Shown in pieces: positions 36,726 through 49,569 of a DNA stretch of 64,000 nucleotides; position 1 is the stretch's first letter, and the number at the start of each line of letters is the position of its first letter. This DNA is from Imbricaverruca yamaguchii. Lineage: Eukaryota; Arthropoda; Thecostraca; Neoverrucidae. The DNA lies in assembly GCA_034440575.1 (NCBI GenBank), contig JAOTOL010001549.1, positions 327,001 through 391,000 of the forward strand, in the 5' to 3' direction. The notes under the pieces were generated by a model. It saw only the letters and a list, made by a program, of their open reading frames with translations. It was not told the origin of the DNA and searched no databases. The translations under genes and the position numbers were made by a program.

Positions 36726-37429
36726 AGTTTGTTACTTCTCACTCCTGACTTTTCCATTCAAAGCAAAATAGGTGCGCCATATCAATGTGAATCCGTAGAT
36801 GTTGGAATGTTCATCGTGATATTGCTGTTTGTTCGTCGAAGCATAGTACACACATAAGATTCGGCGCCATGAAGCACACCATTGTCCCCATATTACTGAT
36901 CACCCTATCAGTGCACAAACGACAGACTGACCAAGGCAAATTTCGACTGTGATATTTCTAGTCATATACGTTTATACGCAGGCGGAACGTTTAGTTCGTT
37001 TATATACGCAAGCGGAACATTTCGTATCTATCATGACTTGGGCTGAACACTAAGTCTGCCATGATGCAGTCAGCATTCAATATGCTGCAAAATAGAACTC
37101 AATATGCTTCCCTATAAAGAGGGGTCATCGGTTTGCAATCACTGAGCGCCAGGCTAACGCTCCGATCCCCTAAAGGGTATTCATTGCACGCTCAGGATTT
37201 GACTAAAGTAGATCGCATCGGCGAGCACATATTTATGGCGATCATCGAAATCCCAAACGCCCCCGCTCTGCAGCCATAAATAACTGATGGGAAGCGATAA
37301 CCCATAGTACTTCGACTGAACGGTGCCAGTCGTCGCAAAACAGACGATCGCAGGCAGACTGGCCCAAGCTTGCTGGGAGGAAGCACCTGCCGGACTGCGA
37401 GGCGACTAAGCCGGATTCGATGCTGTTCA

Positions 37430-37840
37430 GTGAACATTCAGCCCCGTCCTGCCGCACTGAGAGCTGATCAGCGTATCAGCCGGACGGCCGCCGAGGGGCT
37501 CAATACCAGGCGGGCAGGTCGAGAAATGCGCCGCCGCCCTGGACCGCGAGGCGCACGAGGCACGAGACATGCCGCCGCTCTGGGCCGCCAGTCACACGAG
37601 GAATATGAGACACACGAGGAGCATGAGACACACGAGACACACGAGACACGTCGCCGCTCTCGACCGCGAGACACACGAGACACACGAGACACACGAGGCA
37701 CGAGACACGCCGCCGCTCTCGGCCCCGAGACACGACCCACATCGATTGCCCGGTGGGATCGATTCGCCTTGAGGCGGCCACGTCGAGGCGCGGGCCACGC
37801 GCGGTCCAGATCGCGCGACACCCACTACGGCGACTTGTGT
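37430..37840. repeat. GC-rich block with GAGACACAC repeats
   Basis: CpG-rich sequence with repeated GAGACACACGAG words between about 37605 and 37735, and duplicated ACGCCGCCGCTCT and ACGTCGCCGCTCT blocks. Frames give Glu-Thr-His repeats on + and Cys-Val-Ser repeats on -. No stop for 255 codons on + reflects composition. Confidence 0.7.
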
Positions 37841-37861
37841 GTGAGCAGCTCACTTCCCGAC

Positions 37862-38040
37862 GGTGTATTTATATATATATATACATATATAATATATATA
37901 GTATATATACCATATATATACTACATATATATATATACATATACCATATATACATATATACTATATATACATATATATACGTATATACATGTATGTATAT
38001 ATGTATATATATATATATATGTATGTATTATATGTATATA

Positions 38041-38110
<70 letters not shown>

Positions 38111-38118
38111 TGTGTGTA
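37862..38118. repeat. AT-rich then (GT)n microsatellite
   Basis: About 180 bases of TATA/ACATATA variants pass into an uninterrupted (TG)n from about 38045 to 38107. Confidence 0.97.
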
Positions 38119-38119
38119 T

Positions 38120-40070
38120 GCAGTTAATATTTTATGACGCGTGAGCTGCTCGTCTCTCTTGCGTCCATAACTAACATGTTATATGTACTTCAGGAGCTGT
38201 AACGGCATTATGTGATTGAGGACGATATCATTCGTGGCGATCTGCGACCGCCGGAAGAATGCGAGCCTGATTTGTACTCGACGATTGTTGTGCAAGCTGC
38301 ACAGCAGCAACAGGAGATGTTTGTTTCTTGAGTTTGTTTCGCTTTACCCGGCATGCCTGTGTCTACATCGTCTGTTTACGGCACGGTAAGAGCTCTTGGA
38401 ACGCTGAAAGGCGGAAGCCAAGCGCCGCGTTTTCGGTGCGCTTGCTAAGTATGCAATCTATGTCTCCCTGCATCCTGCGCACCAGTGGCCTATGAACACT
38501 GTTAATGTGAGGAAGACATATTAAAGTAGTTTGCTTCCAATGCAAAAGCGAGAGGGCTAATTATTCGAAAGTGGTGGCAGGAGCATTCCCAGGGGTGTTG
38601 GTATAAACCATTTGCACCGGCGAGTGTTAGTGGTTAGCTTAGTAATCCTTGTCAGTATTCGAGTGCAAACGGAAGTGTATAGAACGACAGAAGTGGCACG
38701 AAACTTTTTGAACTAGCAACATACGTGAGATTGAGTGCAATACATACGTGCTGCAATAGTCTGGGATGAGTTCGCGCGCCAGCTCCGTGATGGGCCACTG
38801 CTGCTTGGTCCTCATTATAGCCGACGTGGTAAATCTTGTAGAACAGTTGAAATGGTATGCTCTTCAGCGTTTAGTAGTTTAGGTTGAAATTGACCCAAAA
38901 TCCTTGCGAACTGCTAGCACATTCCCCAAAATTTGGCTGCGGGATTATTAATGTTAAGATGAAATGTGGACGTTCCAGATGGCACAAACTAATGCCACCT
39001 GTATACAAATGTTTTGCCTAACTTATATTTTATCAACTTAGCCCATCGTCAGTAACAGCTTACCCCTATAGCGGGACAAGTCGCTGAACCGGCATTTGAG
39101 CGATGTTTTGCTCTATCGTGGAAAGCCCAGAGAATGCTATGATTTCTTATTGAGAATGATATTAGAAGGTTCAGGTTCAGACATAGGTATAGCTATCTCT
39201 TCGGTGAGCTTCCAGATTGATGAGATATTTTGACTTTCGCCAAAATCAACTGAACTCGGCCTTCCATTTTATTTTGCGGGAAATGGAGGATGCCTGGGTG
39301 GAAGAACGAGCGCAATATAGTCACAGTAGTTGCCATACCCTGAAATTACACTGTTTTCTGGGTGGGAGAGAGCACTGCCACCCTCCCCCACTCCTGGCGT
39401 CGCCAGGAGTTTTCACCCGGCTGATCTGTTGAACAGTCAGGGGATGGCGGAGGGTCGGGTTGAGCCGCTTCCAGGAGTGACAGCAGGACCCCTTCTATTA
39501 CGTTAGCTGAGGAGCCGTGTCTGCAGTCATGGTTATCCTCCATCCCCACTACCATGGCCTATCCTCAGCTGCTAATAATCTCCATCACGTTAGCATTACC
39601 GAGAGTCTCGCTGTCTGGATCCGCGATGCCGCATTCCACCATGGGCTCGTCCTACGGAAAATAAAATTCCATAGAAGATCTCCTGACGAGGCTTCCGGGA
39701 TAATTAGCTCCCATCGACCTCTCATCGGCTTTGAGCCGGGTCTTCCTTTCTTTTGGTGTGTGCCGGATTATCACCAGTAACAGCTGTCCATGCCTCCTCT
39801 TTTCTAATAAGGACAAGCGCTGCCTAGTCTTCTTCAAATTCAACGTTCCTCGAAGTGAGCCTGCTTACCTTCTTATGAACCGCTCTCGGACACAAACGTA
39901 TGGTCAGAAATTGTGCTGATAACTCACCGCCCTCACCAATGTATTTTAAAACATGTTTCGGAAGTATGTATTTAATCTGTCACACAAAAGGACCCTCTGA
40001 TGTATGATTAAATACAGGAACGTCACTTAATGCGAGCGCAATCAGTACTACTTTTCACATAGTTTTTTTT
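38120..40070. other. No gene seen
   Basis: No recognisable protein. One perfect hairpin at 39390-39410 is listed separately. Confidence 0.5.
39390..39410. repeat. Perfect 10-bp stem, 1-base loop palindrome
   Basis: ACTCCTGGCG-T-CGCCAGGAGT. Confidence 0.85.
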
Positions 40071-40074
40071 CTAC

Positions 40075-40745
40075 ATCATGAGCAAACTTCGTCCCCCAAT
40101 GAAGGCCAAATTTATTTACACATTTTGGGGGCATTTTGAAGAAAACGTGTTCACAGAAAGGCAATGCTTTAAGTCCAAAAAATAATATACCGTTTAGTAG
40201 TCTAAATGGTTGTATGAATAATTTTCCACCAATGGCCACGACAAATCGACCAGGGGCATAACACCCAATATTGTGTACATTGATTAAATTATTTGTGTGG
40301 GGTTATCTGATACGCCGAATCCAGCTGTTCCATTTAAAAAAGAAAGATACGGCCAACGGTCAAGGAGTTATAGCTTCAGACATTTCTCAGATGTCACCAA
40401 GGAAAGGTGTCTTTTAAGGTCCTTAATACAATGAGAAACAATCCGAATTATGCAAAAGTATGCATCGTGGAGCTTACAATAACCCACTTCAAATTTTGGC
40501 AATTGCGGAATCTTCGTTTCGGGAACATTTGAAATCGTGACATCGTGACTTAAGGTCACGTGACATATACTGTAACTATCGGGACAGTCGAAGAGCAATG
40601 TGAAAACGTGTAGAAATGAAGTTCGATATCTTATCTTCCTATAATGTGTTTCTTAAATAAGGGCTTGCCCCTAAATTCTACATGTCCGTTCAAAATTAGG
40701 CATGCATAGTTGTTTTATTTCCTAGTTTGGCGTGGCATGACTTAC
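40075..40745 (+). repeat. Dispersed repeat family C, copy 1
   Basis: Aligns with the reverse complement of 43262-43890 through ordered blocks: ACATTTTGGGGG, CCACGACAAATCGAC, AACACCCAAT, TGTGGGGTTAT-TGATNCGCC, AGATGTCACC, TCTTTAA or CCTTAA, and AATTAGGCATGCAT-GTTGTTTT. A shorter third copy lies at 61085-61215. The frame is interrupted, so this is judged non-coding. Confidence 0.7.
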
Positions 40746-40887
40746 CATTTGTTTATAATAGTAGATTATTAAAATACAAGCCTTTCGATGTTCGTGGCAC
40801 GTGATGGGATGCGAATGCTAGCCATCTGATCTTAAGTGTTTTATTGCGGAGGTGTTCTAGCTCGTCGTGAGTCGTGTGAGTCTAGCC

Positions 40888-41030
<143 letters not shown>

Positions 41031-41518
41031 TAACGATCACATTTCATCCACAACACTGAGGGGTATTTATCACCGCCAATCACTGTAATATCAACCTTCT
41101 GGCGTTTCAAACCCCTCATTCTGGAAACGAAAAGATGAACCTCAATGACTAAGTAAGCGCATTCATTTTAAACTGCTTGAAAACACATTTGGTGCGGACG
41201 CATCTATTGACACATGCTGATTCTGAAATGAATCGCGTTGGATCATGAACCGTCTACACGTTAGTGTAATAAAATAAAGTAACTTAGTCACACAATACAA
41301 TGCAATGCAATACTGTGTTGCACTACAGTATTATAAAGCAATGCAATTTAATTATCTACAGACGGACAGAGCATCGCATACATTGTCAGAATCCCAGTTC
41401 AGACTGATGATATGTCACTGTGATAGTACTAATCAACAAAATCTGCATCAGCGCGCACGTTAACGCGTCCCGCTTCGCCTAACTACCATCAGCACAAGTC
41501 CCGCATCGGTGTGGCCTA

Positions 41519-42960
41519 TTACGTGATGTGGGTCACTGGTGCGAATTTCTGGTACCTCGGTGTTCTCTTCACCGCGATGGCTTTCGAGAAGCGCTCGGTG
41601 AGGCGGGTCGTGACGTCCGTTGCCTCCTGCCTCGGTACAAATATTAATTTGATGCAGCTGGCTGGCTTCTACGACAGATACGCGAGCATGTTCTCCGCCG
41701 TCAGTATCTGGTTGTTAGGCTGGCGCTTGAGGCTCTCTTGAGTCGCGGCACGCTTGGCTGTGCCCCCGATGCCGTCGCGAGCGTCCTTGCCATGAGATAT
41801 GACAAAAAATCCACTCACAGGATACCCAAAAATATCTCTGATGGTGACACACATTTGAGAAGTAATGCATATTTGCATACTGCTGTCTGTGAAATAAATA
41901 TTTTAGGTAAGGTACTGCGGTCTGAATTTTTGGAATAAGCCGTTGCAGGAACGCATGCAACATGTCGGTGTTGCGCTTTGTGCTGCCAAAGATACAGCAG
42001 TTGCTCTGACGGCACAGTACCTCGTCCTCACGGGACACTACAAACGGGTGCACGGCACACTGGGACGAATCCCAGTGGAAGCCTTGAGCTGCATCTTGTA
42101 CCACAAATGAATGATTTTCAGTGAGATTGTACTAGAAAATGACTTTGCCCTCTTTGTCAGTTGCCTTGGATAGGTGAAGTGCTGACCTAGTTGGTCAGCC
42201 ATAAAGTGGTATCTAGTCAGTTTCACAGTTTGCTCGGTCAAGTATCGCATGCTTTCCTCTTTGGTCTGGACTATTTCTGCGAGTGTACAGCAATGCGTGC
42301 TCATCTACCGTTTGCACCTAATCTCATTATCCATGTCATCATCTGGGAACAAATCACCTTCACTCTCTTCTCCTGATTTGTCAGCGAGGATAATCCTCAT
42401 AAAGTTCATCATTCCGTCTTCGCCAAGACAGTCCTGACAGTTGTCTATCATGCAATCACGGTTTTCAGTGCCATATACAGCTTGATTGAGGATGTTGTGG
42501 TATTTGAGACCGGGAAGGCCGAGAGCGAATATGAGCAGTTTTGGATTTTGATGATCGATGCACATGCACACCGAGTGCGTCCCACTGCTGGCTGCCAAGA
42601 CGCAATACTTTGGACGACAGGTAGCAAAGGTTACGAAGCCAATGCGAGGGTTTCAGAGTTCTGCTTAATTAGATCATTTATCTTACACAAATTTCCCAAA
42701 AGCAAGCTTTTTCTTAACTCTACTTTCGTTCCATCAGCATGCCGCACCGTGACACGGTCGGTCTTGCGGAGACACGTCCGGCTAATCTTGTCCTCCGACT
42801 CATAAAATAGCTTTGCCTTGACTGCATCAGACACCCTCAGAAATTTTCTCGCTTCACAGGCAGCACGTTCAGCGAAAGTTAGCAGCGAGCACTGGGCACC
42901 CAAACACGGTACCACCTCTTGTTTGTACCCTTCCTGATATTTCACTACATTCGCATATTT
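41519..42960 (-). pseudogene. Decayed transposase-like gene of a widespread uncharacterised repeat family
   Basis: On the minus strand, frames taken in order match a protein family I know from memory as repeated in arthropod and cnidarian genomes. From 42945: ADGTKVELRKSLLLGNL, then RPKYCV and SGTHSVCMC, a CMIDNCQDCLG block, VKLTRYHFMADQLG, SFVVQDAAQGFHWDSSQ, a YFTD block and a NVCHH block, ISHGKDARDGIGGTAKR, and last ERFSKA...YQKFAPVT, ending in TAA at about 41520. At least five lesions break it: frameshifts near 42635, 42105-42145 and 41880-41910, and in-frame TAG at 42305-42307 and 41669-41671. Functional copies would be about 450-500 residues. Asp residues in YFTD and the context of VVQDAAQG suggest an RNase-H-fold transposase, which is inference. 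It lies between two inverted copies of repeat C. Confidence 0.75.
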
Positions 42961-43261
42961 TTATTTTTCGAGGAAATAGATGGATGTGGGAAAGGCTTCT
43001 CGGTTATCGGAATGTGATTGCTTCAGGGTGGATGCTTCTCTCTCTTTGTAATCCATGGTAGGGTATAACTCATAAATCACCTACTTCTACGATTTGGAGA
43101 CATTTCTGTCATTTCGTTTAACCTTTGACTTCGCAAGTGCAATACAACAAACACTTGTGCAATACAACATTGAAGGTGAGATGAGTAACATTATCATCCC
43201 ATCACGTGCCTCGAATGTCAAAAGCCTTACATGCATTTCAGTAATATGCCATTCTAAATAC

Positions 43262-43890
43262 ATATTCATGTAGGCCACGATAAACTAGCAGAAAACAACC
43301 ATGCATGCCTAATTTCGTATCGGATATGAAGAGTTTTAGGAGCAAAACCCTATTTTTCTCCGAAAGATGAAATGTCGAATATCATTTCGGCTCTTTTCAA
43401 AATCGCTTTGTTACTTTCCGGAAAGGCAAAATATATTTAAACTATCTCGTAAACAAAAATTAAAACATAACCAAAAGATGGTTCATCGTGAGTTCACCGA
43501 TATATACTTTTGGACAATTCAGATTACTCTTCATTGAGTTAAAGACCTAAAAAATATCCTTGTTAGGTGACATCTAAAAAAATTACTGGGGCTACAACGC
43601 CCTGACCGTGTCCTGATATTTCTAAAAATGACAGCTGTATCCGGCGCATCAAATAACCCCACACCAATATTGTCATCAAAATATAAATCATTGGGTGTTA
43701 TTTTGGCCCTTTCACCTGTCGATTTGTCGTGGAATTGGCCCAATGGTACTTCCGCCAGGAATATCGGCCACAAAAGGATTCCCCCCAAAATGTTTCCTGG
43801 TTGATAAACATACTTGTTTTCTGTCCGGTTTTGTATTTATCATGACTTTTGCTGGGTGCCTCCACTATGGAGACGAATAGGCCATCCATA
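43262..43890 (-). repeat. Dispersed repeat family C, copy 2 (inverted)
   Basis: Reverse-complement partner of 40075-40745. Its minus strand happens to read open for about 100 residues across one frame change (KYKTGQKTSMFINQETFWG, then LPLGQFHDKSTGERAK-like sequence), but copy 1 does not keep this frame. I cannot exclude that family C once had a protein part. Confidence 0.7.
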
Positions 43891-43929
43891 CCTGAAAGAA
43901 CCTTGACCTGCTTGGCTTCCATAGTCAGT

Positions 43930-45175
43930 AGAATCGACGACTAGTCACAACGACCACAAACCGTTGGGCGGGAGCGGTCATTTCCAACTGAACATCCAGA
44001 CAACAAGCTTCTGCTTCTATTTCATAGCTGCACTCATTGACTATCGGTGGATGGACCTTGGACTTCACCAGTTGTAAGCGGTCCGGCCGGTAGCTAGCAG
44101 GCCTCCAATAGCGTTGCTGCATGGCAATTCTAGCGATTCGGTTCTTTCTTGGACTCCATTAATGCACTGGCTAGTGCCTACATACTGTGCAATTGTTGAA
44201 AACCATATTGTTCGGTGGGACGACGTAGGAGTCTGCACGGAGTTGGAACAAACGAAGCTCATGTGCATCTTAGTGGTGTCGGATGTGTTCCAACATGCAC
44301 CTACCCATCCAATGTGTCTAATTTGCTGGATGCATGCACGCAGGTCGCAATCCGTCCTTCCATTGTGATCCTTGGCACCGATAACCTATGCAACTTCCTT
44401 GCATGAAAGGTGAAATGAACTGTTGTAGCCTAATGTATCTATCGGGACGTCCAAAACATTCAAAGGATGTGGGCGCACTCAAGAACCTCAAGGGGTGTGA
44501 ACTAAGCATGCCATACTTTCTACTTGAGTACATAAATATATCAAGCTCCGTTGGGAGTGACCATCATACATGCGATATTTGCATAGAACTCCAATTCCGC
44601 CGCTGAGTTGTGAAAATAGCATGACTACGGCACGATGTTAGACGTAGCAATCACAGAATGAGACACTGCATGACCATTGCTAATATTTCTCAAATTGACC
44701 GCCTCATGATCTCTTATGAAACTAAACACGAATCGTCGTGATCCCATCTCATTCTATGACCCAATCTATCCATGCACACTAGCCACGCATTTTGAAAAAA
44801 TATAGGACGGATTCATGCCTCGAAACAAAACCAATCACCAGTATTTGCTCATCACCACTACCTGCAATCTGCACAAGCATCAGGTACCACTGTAAGCGTA
44901 TGTGCATTAATATTCATTAATGCGTGCTGATTAGGGTTGTTTTTACTTTATAAGGTTTTGAGCTCGCAGTGGTCAACCTATGTGAACGCCTGCCAACACC
45001 ACTAAAACAAAAATGTGTGAAGTTGGTTTGCGATTGAAGAACGTTCGACCGTGCCGCATCGCACTTGCAGCTGTAAAAAGCGTGGATCGCAATGTACTCC
45101 CGACCTTTGGACCGCGCTGAAAGCACGCATCTATAGTAATGCCAACGTGCATGCATCACAGACTAGCCGATCCCT
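43930..45175. other. No gene seen
   Basis: Only short frames. A small GCATTAAT/ATTAATGC inverted repeat lies near 44905. Confidence 0.5.
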
Positions 45176-45179
45176 TCTG

Positions 45180-45930
45180 AGTGCACTGGTGCTATTTTGA
45201 TCAATATCCATTACGAATTGGTGGTGTTGACCCAAATCCCTGCGCCCGAATCCCGTACTTGTGGCGACATCTACTGACAAGAATGCCAACTTCCTAATGA
45301 ATCTCACTTCAGCATCCAGTTTTGCTGCGATACTCAAACTGCTACACGAAATGCATATAGGAGTAGCTACCAACTTATAATCAAGCTCCTACGCCATGAT
45401 ATGGCTTCTTTCCTACCTCTTCCAACTCACCATACCCTCATCTGAGCCGAGACTCGTGCCAACCAGTACAACTATGCGGCTGAAGACTACCTTAAGAGTT
45501 GCAATTGTTCCTGCTGTTGCTTCCGGTGTACCTTTCTGTTCTTTCTGTTCTATTTGTTGTCTTCCGTTTCGCCGTTGCTATTGCCACTGCTACTGGGGTC
45601 ATCCCTTCGTCACTGCTGTTCTTGCTGAAGGGGTGCTCGCATTGAGATGCGATGAAAGATGAAAGCTGTTGAAAGTGAAAATTGCATTGATCGATGATAT
45701 AAGACGGGGAAATCAAAGCGCACTGTGGGAGTGTTGGACGGTCCGGGTCCAAGCAACAGAAAAGTACAACAGATACATTATGAGCTGTCGTTGCGATGCG
45801 ATGAAGACACGGCTGACTGGAAACATTCAATAGACAATTTATAGGTCTATATATACTGATGTGTGGGTCTATGTAGCCCTGGCCACCCGAGAGGAATGAC
45901 GCAACTTGCGTCTCCACAAACGATCGAAAG
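45180..45930 (+). repeat. Dispersed repeat family D, copy 1
   Basis: Aligns with the reverse complement of 47140-47915 along its length. Blocks: TTGGTGGTG (45218), TCAAACTGC (45338), GCATAGGAGTAG or GCATATAGGAGTAG (45352), CAACTT-TAATC-AGCT, TTCCTACCTCTT (45411), TGTTGCT (45512), TTGCTATTGCCACTGC (45575), GCGCACTGTGGGA (45718), GAGCTGTCGTTGCGATGC (45782) and AGAGGAA (45890). Frames are not conserved. Confidence 0.75.
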
Positions 45931-47139
45931 GGAAAATAATGAAATATGCCGACGGACGCGGTCCCCGCCCTGGCCCCTGGAACTATAATATGGGTGCTGA
46001 AGTGCGTGAATGTGAGCACAGTAGGAATAATAATCAGACATGTACAGTACAGTTATCAGCTACGTGAATATTTTCTGAAATTAAACACGTTCTGCATCTT
46101 CTAATGCACCTTCTGGTGTACCTGAGTTCGAAAACTGGATTGGGTCTTGTGCAAGGTGAAACGTGACCAGCACTACATACATATATCGCCTGCCTTAAGC
46201 CAATGGTGAGCATTCCGGGAAAGTGCAACATTATATACATAGTGATTGTGATTGAATGCATTGCCGAAGAACGGCTCCGTGTTGAGTTTTCGAACCCGGA
46301 TTAATTGGTCTGTCTTGAGCATTTCGCACAGCCGGATCCCTTGACAAGAGCATAGGGACTTTTTAGATTAACATGCAGAATATTTCCAGAGTGCTGAAAT
46401 TAACAGCAGATCAACTGAAACCCAGCAGTAAATGCATAGCAAGGAGTAATTATGTGCAAGGACGTTGCAAAAATGCGAGTTTTTATACCTTCTGCCAATC
46501 GGCAATAGCCAGTGACAGATCCAGAGGTGTTTGATAATATCATGAGTACTATTTTATTTCTTCTTCTGTTTTCCCTTTCACGGCCACATCTATATTGAGT
46601 ATGTTCCCTAGCGCATGCTACATGCTACATTATGCATATAATGTACAATAATGTAGGATGTCTAGTAAATTAGACGATCAAATGCTGCCATTATCACTCT
46701 CTATCGCAATTATGAAGTGACAGCTGCCCTGGCAGCTCTACGGGTGACATTGCATATTGTGAAAGCTCTGCAGGTGCGCTTCCACAATATGCAGGGTGTA
46801 ATGGCGCTATTCCTCCTCTTTGGTCAGTGTGGCCATGCCGTACCAGAGCATGGCCACGATTTTGAGATGTTGGTGATTTCAGTGAACGTGGCATCGCTCT
46901 GGTGCACGCCAATAGCCTGCCGCCGATCAAAGCTCAGGAGAGCCGTCAGTTGATCCTGCATGCTGTGAATGCGCACCGACAGCAGTGCCCAGACGTCTGG
47001 CAAGACCTTTGAACTGCAACTTTGCCAGTCCGATAAAAAGGGATGTTGCCAGTAGTTGGTCGTGTAGGCTAAGATATTTTAAATGACGTTATTGCAAGAT
47101 GCACACCAAATTTAATATGCAGCATATGTCCTGTAGTAA
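45931..47139. other. Spacer between the D arms; no gene seen
   Basis: No recognisable protein. Frames up to 78 codons at 46694-46953 overlap on both strands and are not credible. Confidence 0.5.
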
Positions 47140-47915
47140 CACAGTCTACATGCTTCCTCTAGTGTGGTCAGCTTGGTTTATCTTGATCTGAATATTGACT
47201 ATTGTGTGTGTATAGTCAGCGCGATTTAAACTTACACCATGTTCTGTGAATAACAACCATGTCTTCTTGGCATCGCAACGACAACTCATCTGTTACGCCT
47301 TTCGGTTTATTTAGGCCTGACTTCTGCAATATTCCCAGAGTGCGCTGTTGCTTACCATCTTAAGTTACAAATTATTGGGGTTCTTTCTCATTGTCAAAAG
47401 CCAGCGACTCTCCCCTTGCCTGCAAAGGTGAGCAAGCCTTCCAGGAAAGCAGCATTGGCGAAGGTGGTGGTGGTGGTGCTGACTGGAGTGGCAGTGGCAA
47501 TAGCAACGATGAAAAATAATAGAATGAGAGGCAGAATAGAAAGAAACACCGAAAATAGCAACAGCAACAACTACAATAAGAGACACCTAAGATGATCTCT
47601 TGCCGCGTAATAGCGATGGATGGTACAAGCTTAATCTCGATTGAGGGCGGCGTGAGATGAAAGAGGTAGAAGGAAGAATGCAACGTGGCTTAGAAGCTCG
47701 ATTACAAGTTGGCATCTACTCCTATGCTCCTTCCACATGGCAGTTTGAGCATGGCAGCAAACACCTGGGTGCTGAAATCCGCTTCAATATCAAGTTGATG
47801 CTGATGAAATTAATAGGTAGAGCCACCAGAGTCAGTCAGGGCGCAAAGACTTGACGCGGATTAGCACCACCAAGTATCCAATATGTCCTACTTGTGGTTA
47901 CACGGCAGACACTGA
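47140..47915 (-). repeat. Dispersed repeat family D, copy 2 (inverted)
   Basis: Partner of 45180-45930 in the opposite orientation. It carries a private GGTGGTGGTGGTGGTGCTG expansion at about 47463-47482. Confidence 0.75.
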
Positions 47916-48299
47916 CCTTTTTTAGAATAACTACAGCTGGATTGACCTACCATTCTTAAAATGTGTTGGATGACAACAGGCAACTGTTCCAGACGGCAAA
48001 AGCAGTACCTGCGATCGAGTTTGTGACACTTTTAAAACATGACCTGGTATTGCACCTGCAAGCAGAAATGTGTATGCTTGACCCATGATGACTCACAGGC
48101 AAGGTAAGGAAATGTCTTTGGTAACCGATATACCGATTTTTGTAACCACTCGAATATCTTTTCTGATCCTATGGGGTCATCCTATTTGAAATGAAATGAA
48201 TAATATCAAATGGACCAAGAACGATTTTTTTCTTTATTTTCATGACAGAAATACCAGCATATATTGATGGTGCGCACGAGACAACAGTTTGATCAACAT

Positions 48300-48560
48300 G
48301 TAGATCCATACATGACCAGAACCACTACCGTGGGACCCAGAATGACCTAGCTGAGGTCACACGGTAACAAAGTGACCTCTGGTATACCAACTGCACCCGC
48401 ATCAAAATATATCTGGTTGATACATTAGTTCGGTTATATCGCAAAACAAAAGCAACCGTTTGAGAGGTTAAAAACAACGCCAATGAACGACTTTATGACG
48501 TCATTAGAAAATGACCTGAGATGACATTGAAGTCCGTTTGCTTACAGAACGTACCATATG
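48300..48560. repeat. Probable degraded relative of the 11.3-kb MITE interior
   Basis: It shares with the MITE a rich set of TGACCT/AGGTCA words and the string CGTTTGAGAGGT followed by A-rich sequence and CGCCAAT (compare 11907-11965). Ends are not identifiable. Evidence is a short by-eye match. Confidence 0.35.
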
Positions 48561-48569
48561 TGTTCAAGT

Positions 48570-49063
48570 GATGAAACTGAAAGTATCACGTGGTGTTGTC
48601 TCAGTTGGCTTCAGCGTTATGGAAAATAAATCAGGGAGGGGCACCCCACCCCCCATGTGACTCGCAGGCTAACAGACCGGCCCAGTTGGGACGACTTTAA
48701 AAACTCATTGCAAAGGGCACTTGATGCTAAAAAGATTTTGAACGGCAATATTGTTATATATACATTTGTGGTATCCAACATCAATAATTTACATCACTGA
48801 TTTTTACCATCGCTTGTCCACTTGATGTCGCTACCGGAACACAAAATGGTTCCGCACTAGATCGGATATGGGCCTCACAGCGGTCTGCTGCGGAATGCTG
48901 TACAATATCCCACGGAGCAGATACAAATCATACACAACGCCGTAGACGCTGAGTATATCATGGCATCTCCCATCTATTAACATCTGATAAAGGTATCGAA
49001 GCCTCGAATGTTATTCGATGTGCAAAATCAGCATAGGCGAACTTGCTGGATGCCGCTAGGTTC
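48570..49063. other. No gene seen
   Basis: Nothing recognised. Confidence 0.4.
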
Positions 49064-49238
49064 TTGTTTTCATTTGGTGATTCACGACGCACCTTATGCA
49101 CATTCACGGCTAGTGACGCCGCCCACACAGAGTCGCCGGTGGGCCGCGGCATTGGGAAATGTTCCGAGCGGTGCGAGTGTTGAACCCGGGACCTATGTGT
49201 CCAGAGCTCAACATGCCACCATGTTCATGCGCTGCTGT
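49064..49238 (-). mobile_element. tRNA-derived SINE (family 1), copy 2
   Basis: The minus strand reads GGTCCCGGGTTCAACACTCG (B-box region near 49190-49172), then GAACATTTCCCAATGCCGCG, GTGGGCGGCGTCACTAGCCG and TGAATGTGCATAAGGTGCGT, matching the SINE at 971-1154 in order. The tRNA 5' half is badly eroded, so this copy is older or truncated. The apparent shared protein (YAHSRL...RRWAA) in the opposite frame is just this SINE read backwards. Confidence 0.8.
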
Positions 49239-49569
49239 TGTTCCTGTCCTTATGGGAATAATTCGCAAGCTGATTGACTCGCACCAGCGATATTGGCGAA
49301 CGAGAGTGATACTGAGAAAGTGAACTGGGCTAATCTCACGATAATTCTGCTGCCATCCGAGGCAACTGAGGTAGGCCTCAGCATGCCAGGTAATGTAATC
49401 GAGTTAGGAGAACAATACATATACCGCTCGCAAAGTGAAACATCCTACATAGTTCCACGTGTTCAGCTCAAATTCGACTATGCAGATGAAAAAGTCACAC
49501 GAAATTTAGCATCCCAAAATTTAAATACACGGTCAACTTCGAGCTGGTCGGTGTGTGTGTGTGCGCATC

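Noticed and set aside
37370..38137. 255-codon frame with Glu-Thr-His, Tyr-Ile and Val-Cys blocks
   Set aside because: Runs through a GC-rich simple repeat, a TA tract and a TG tract; composition explains the lack of stops.
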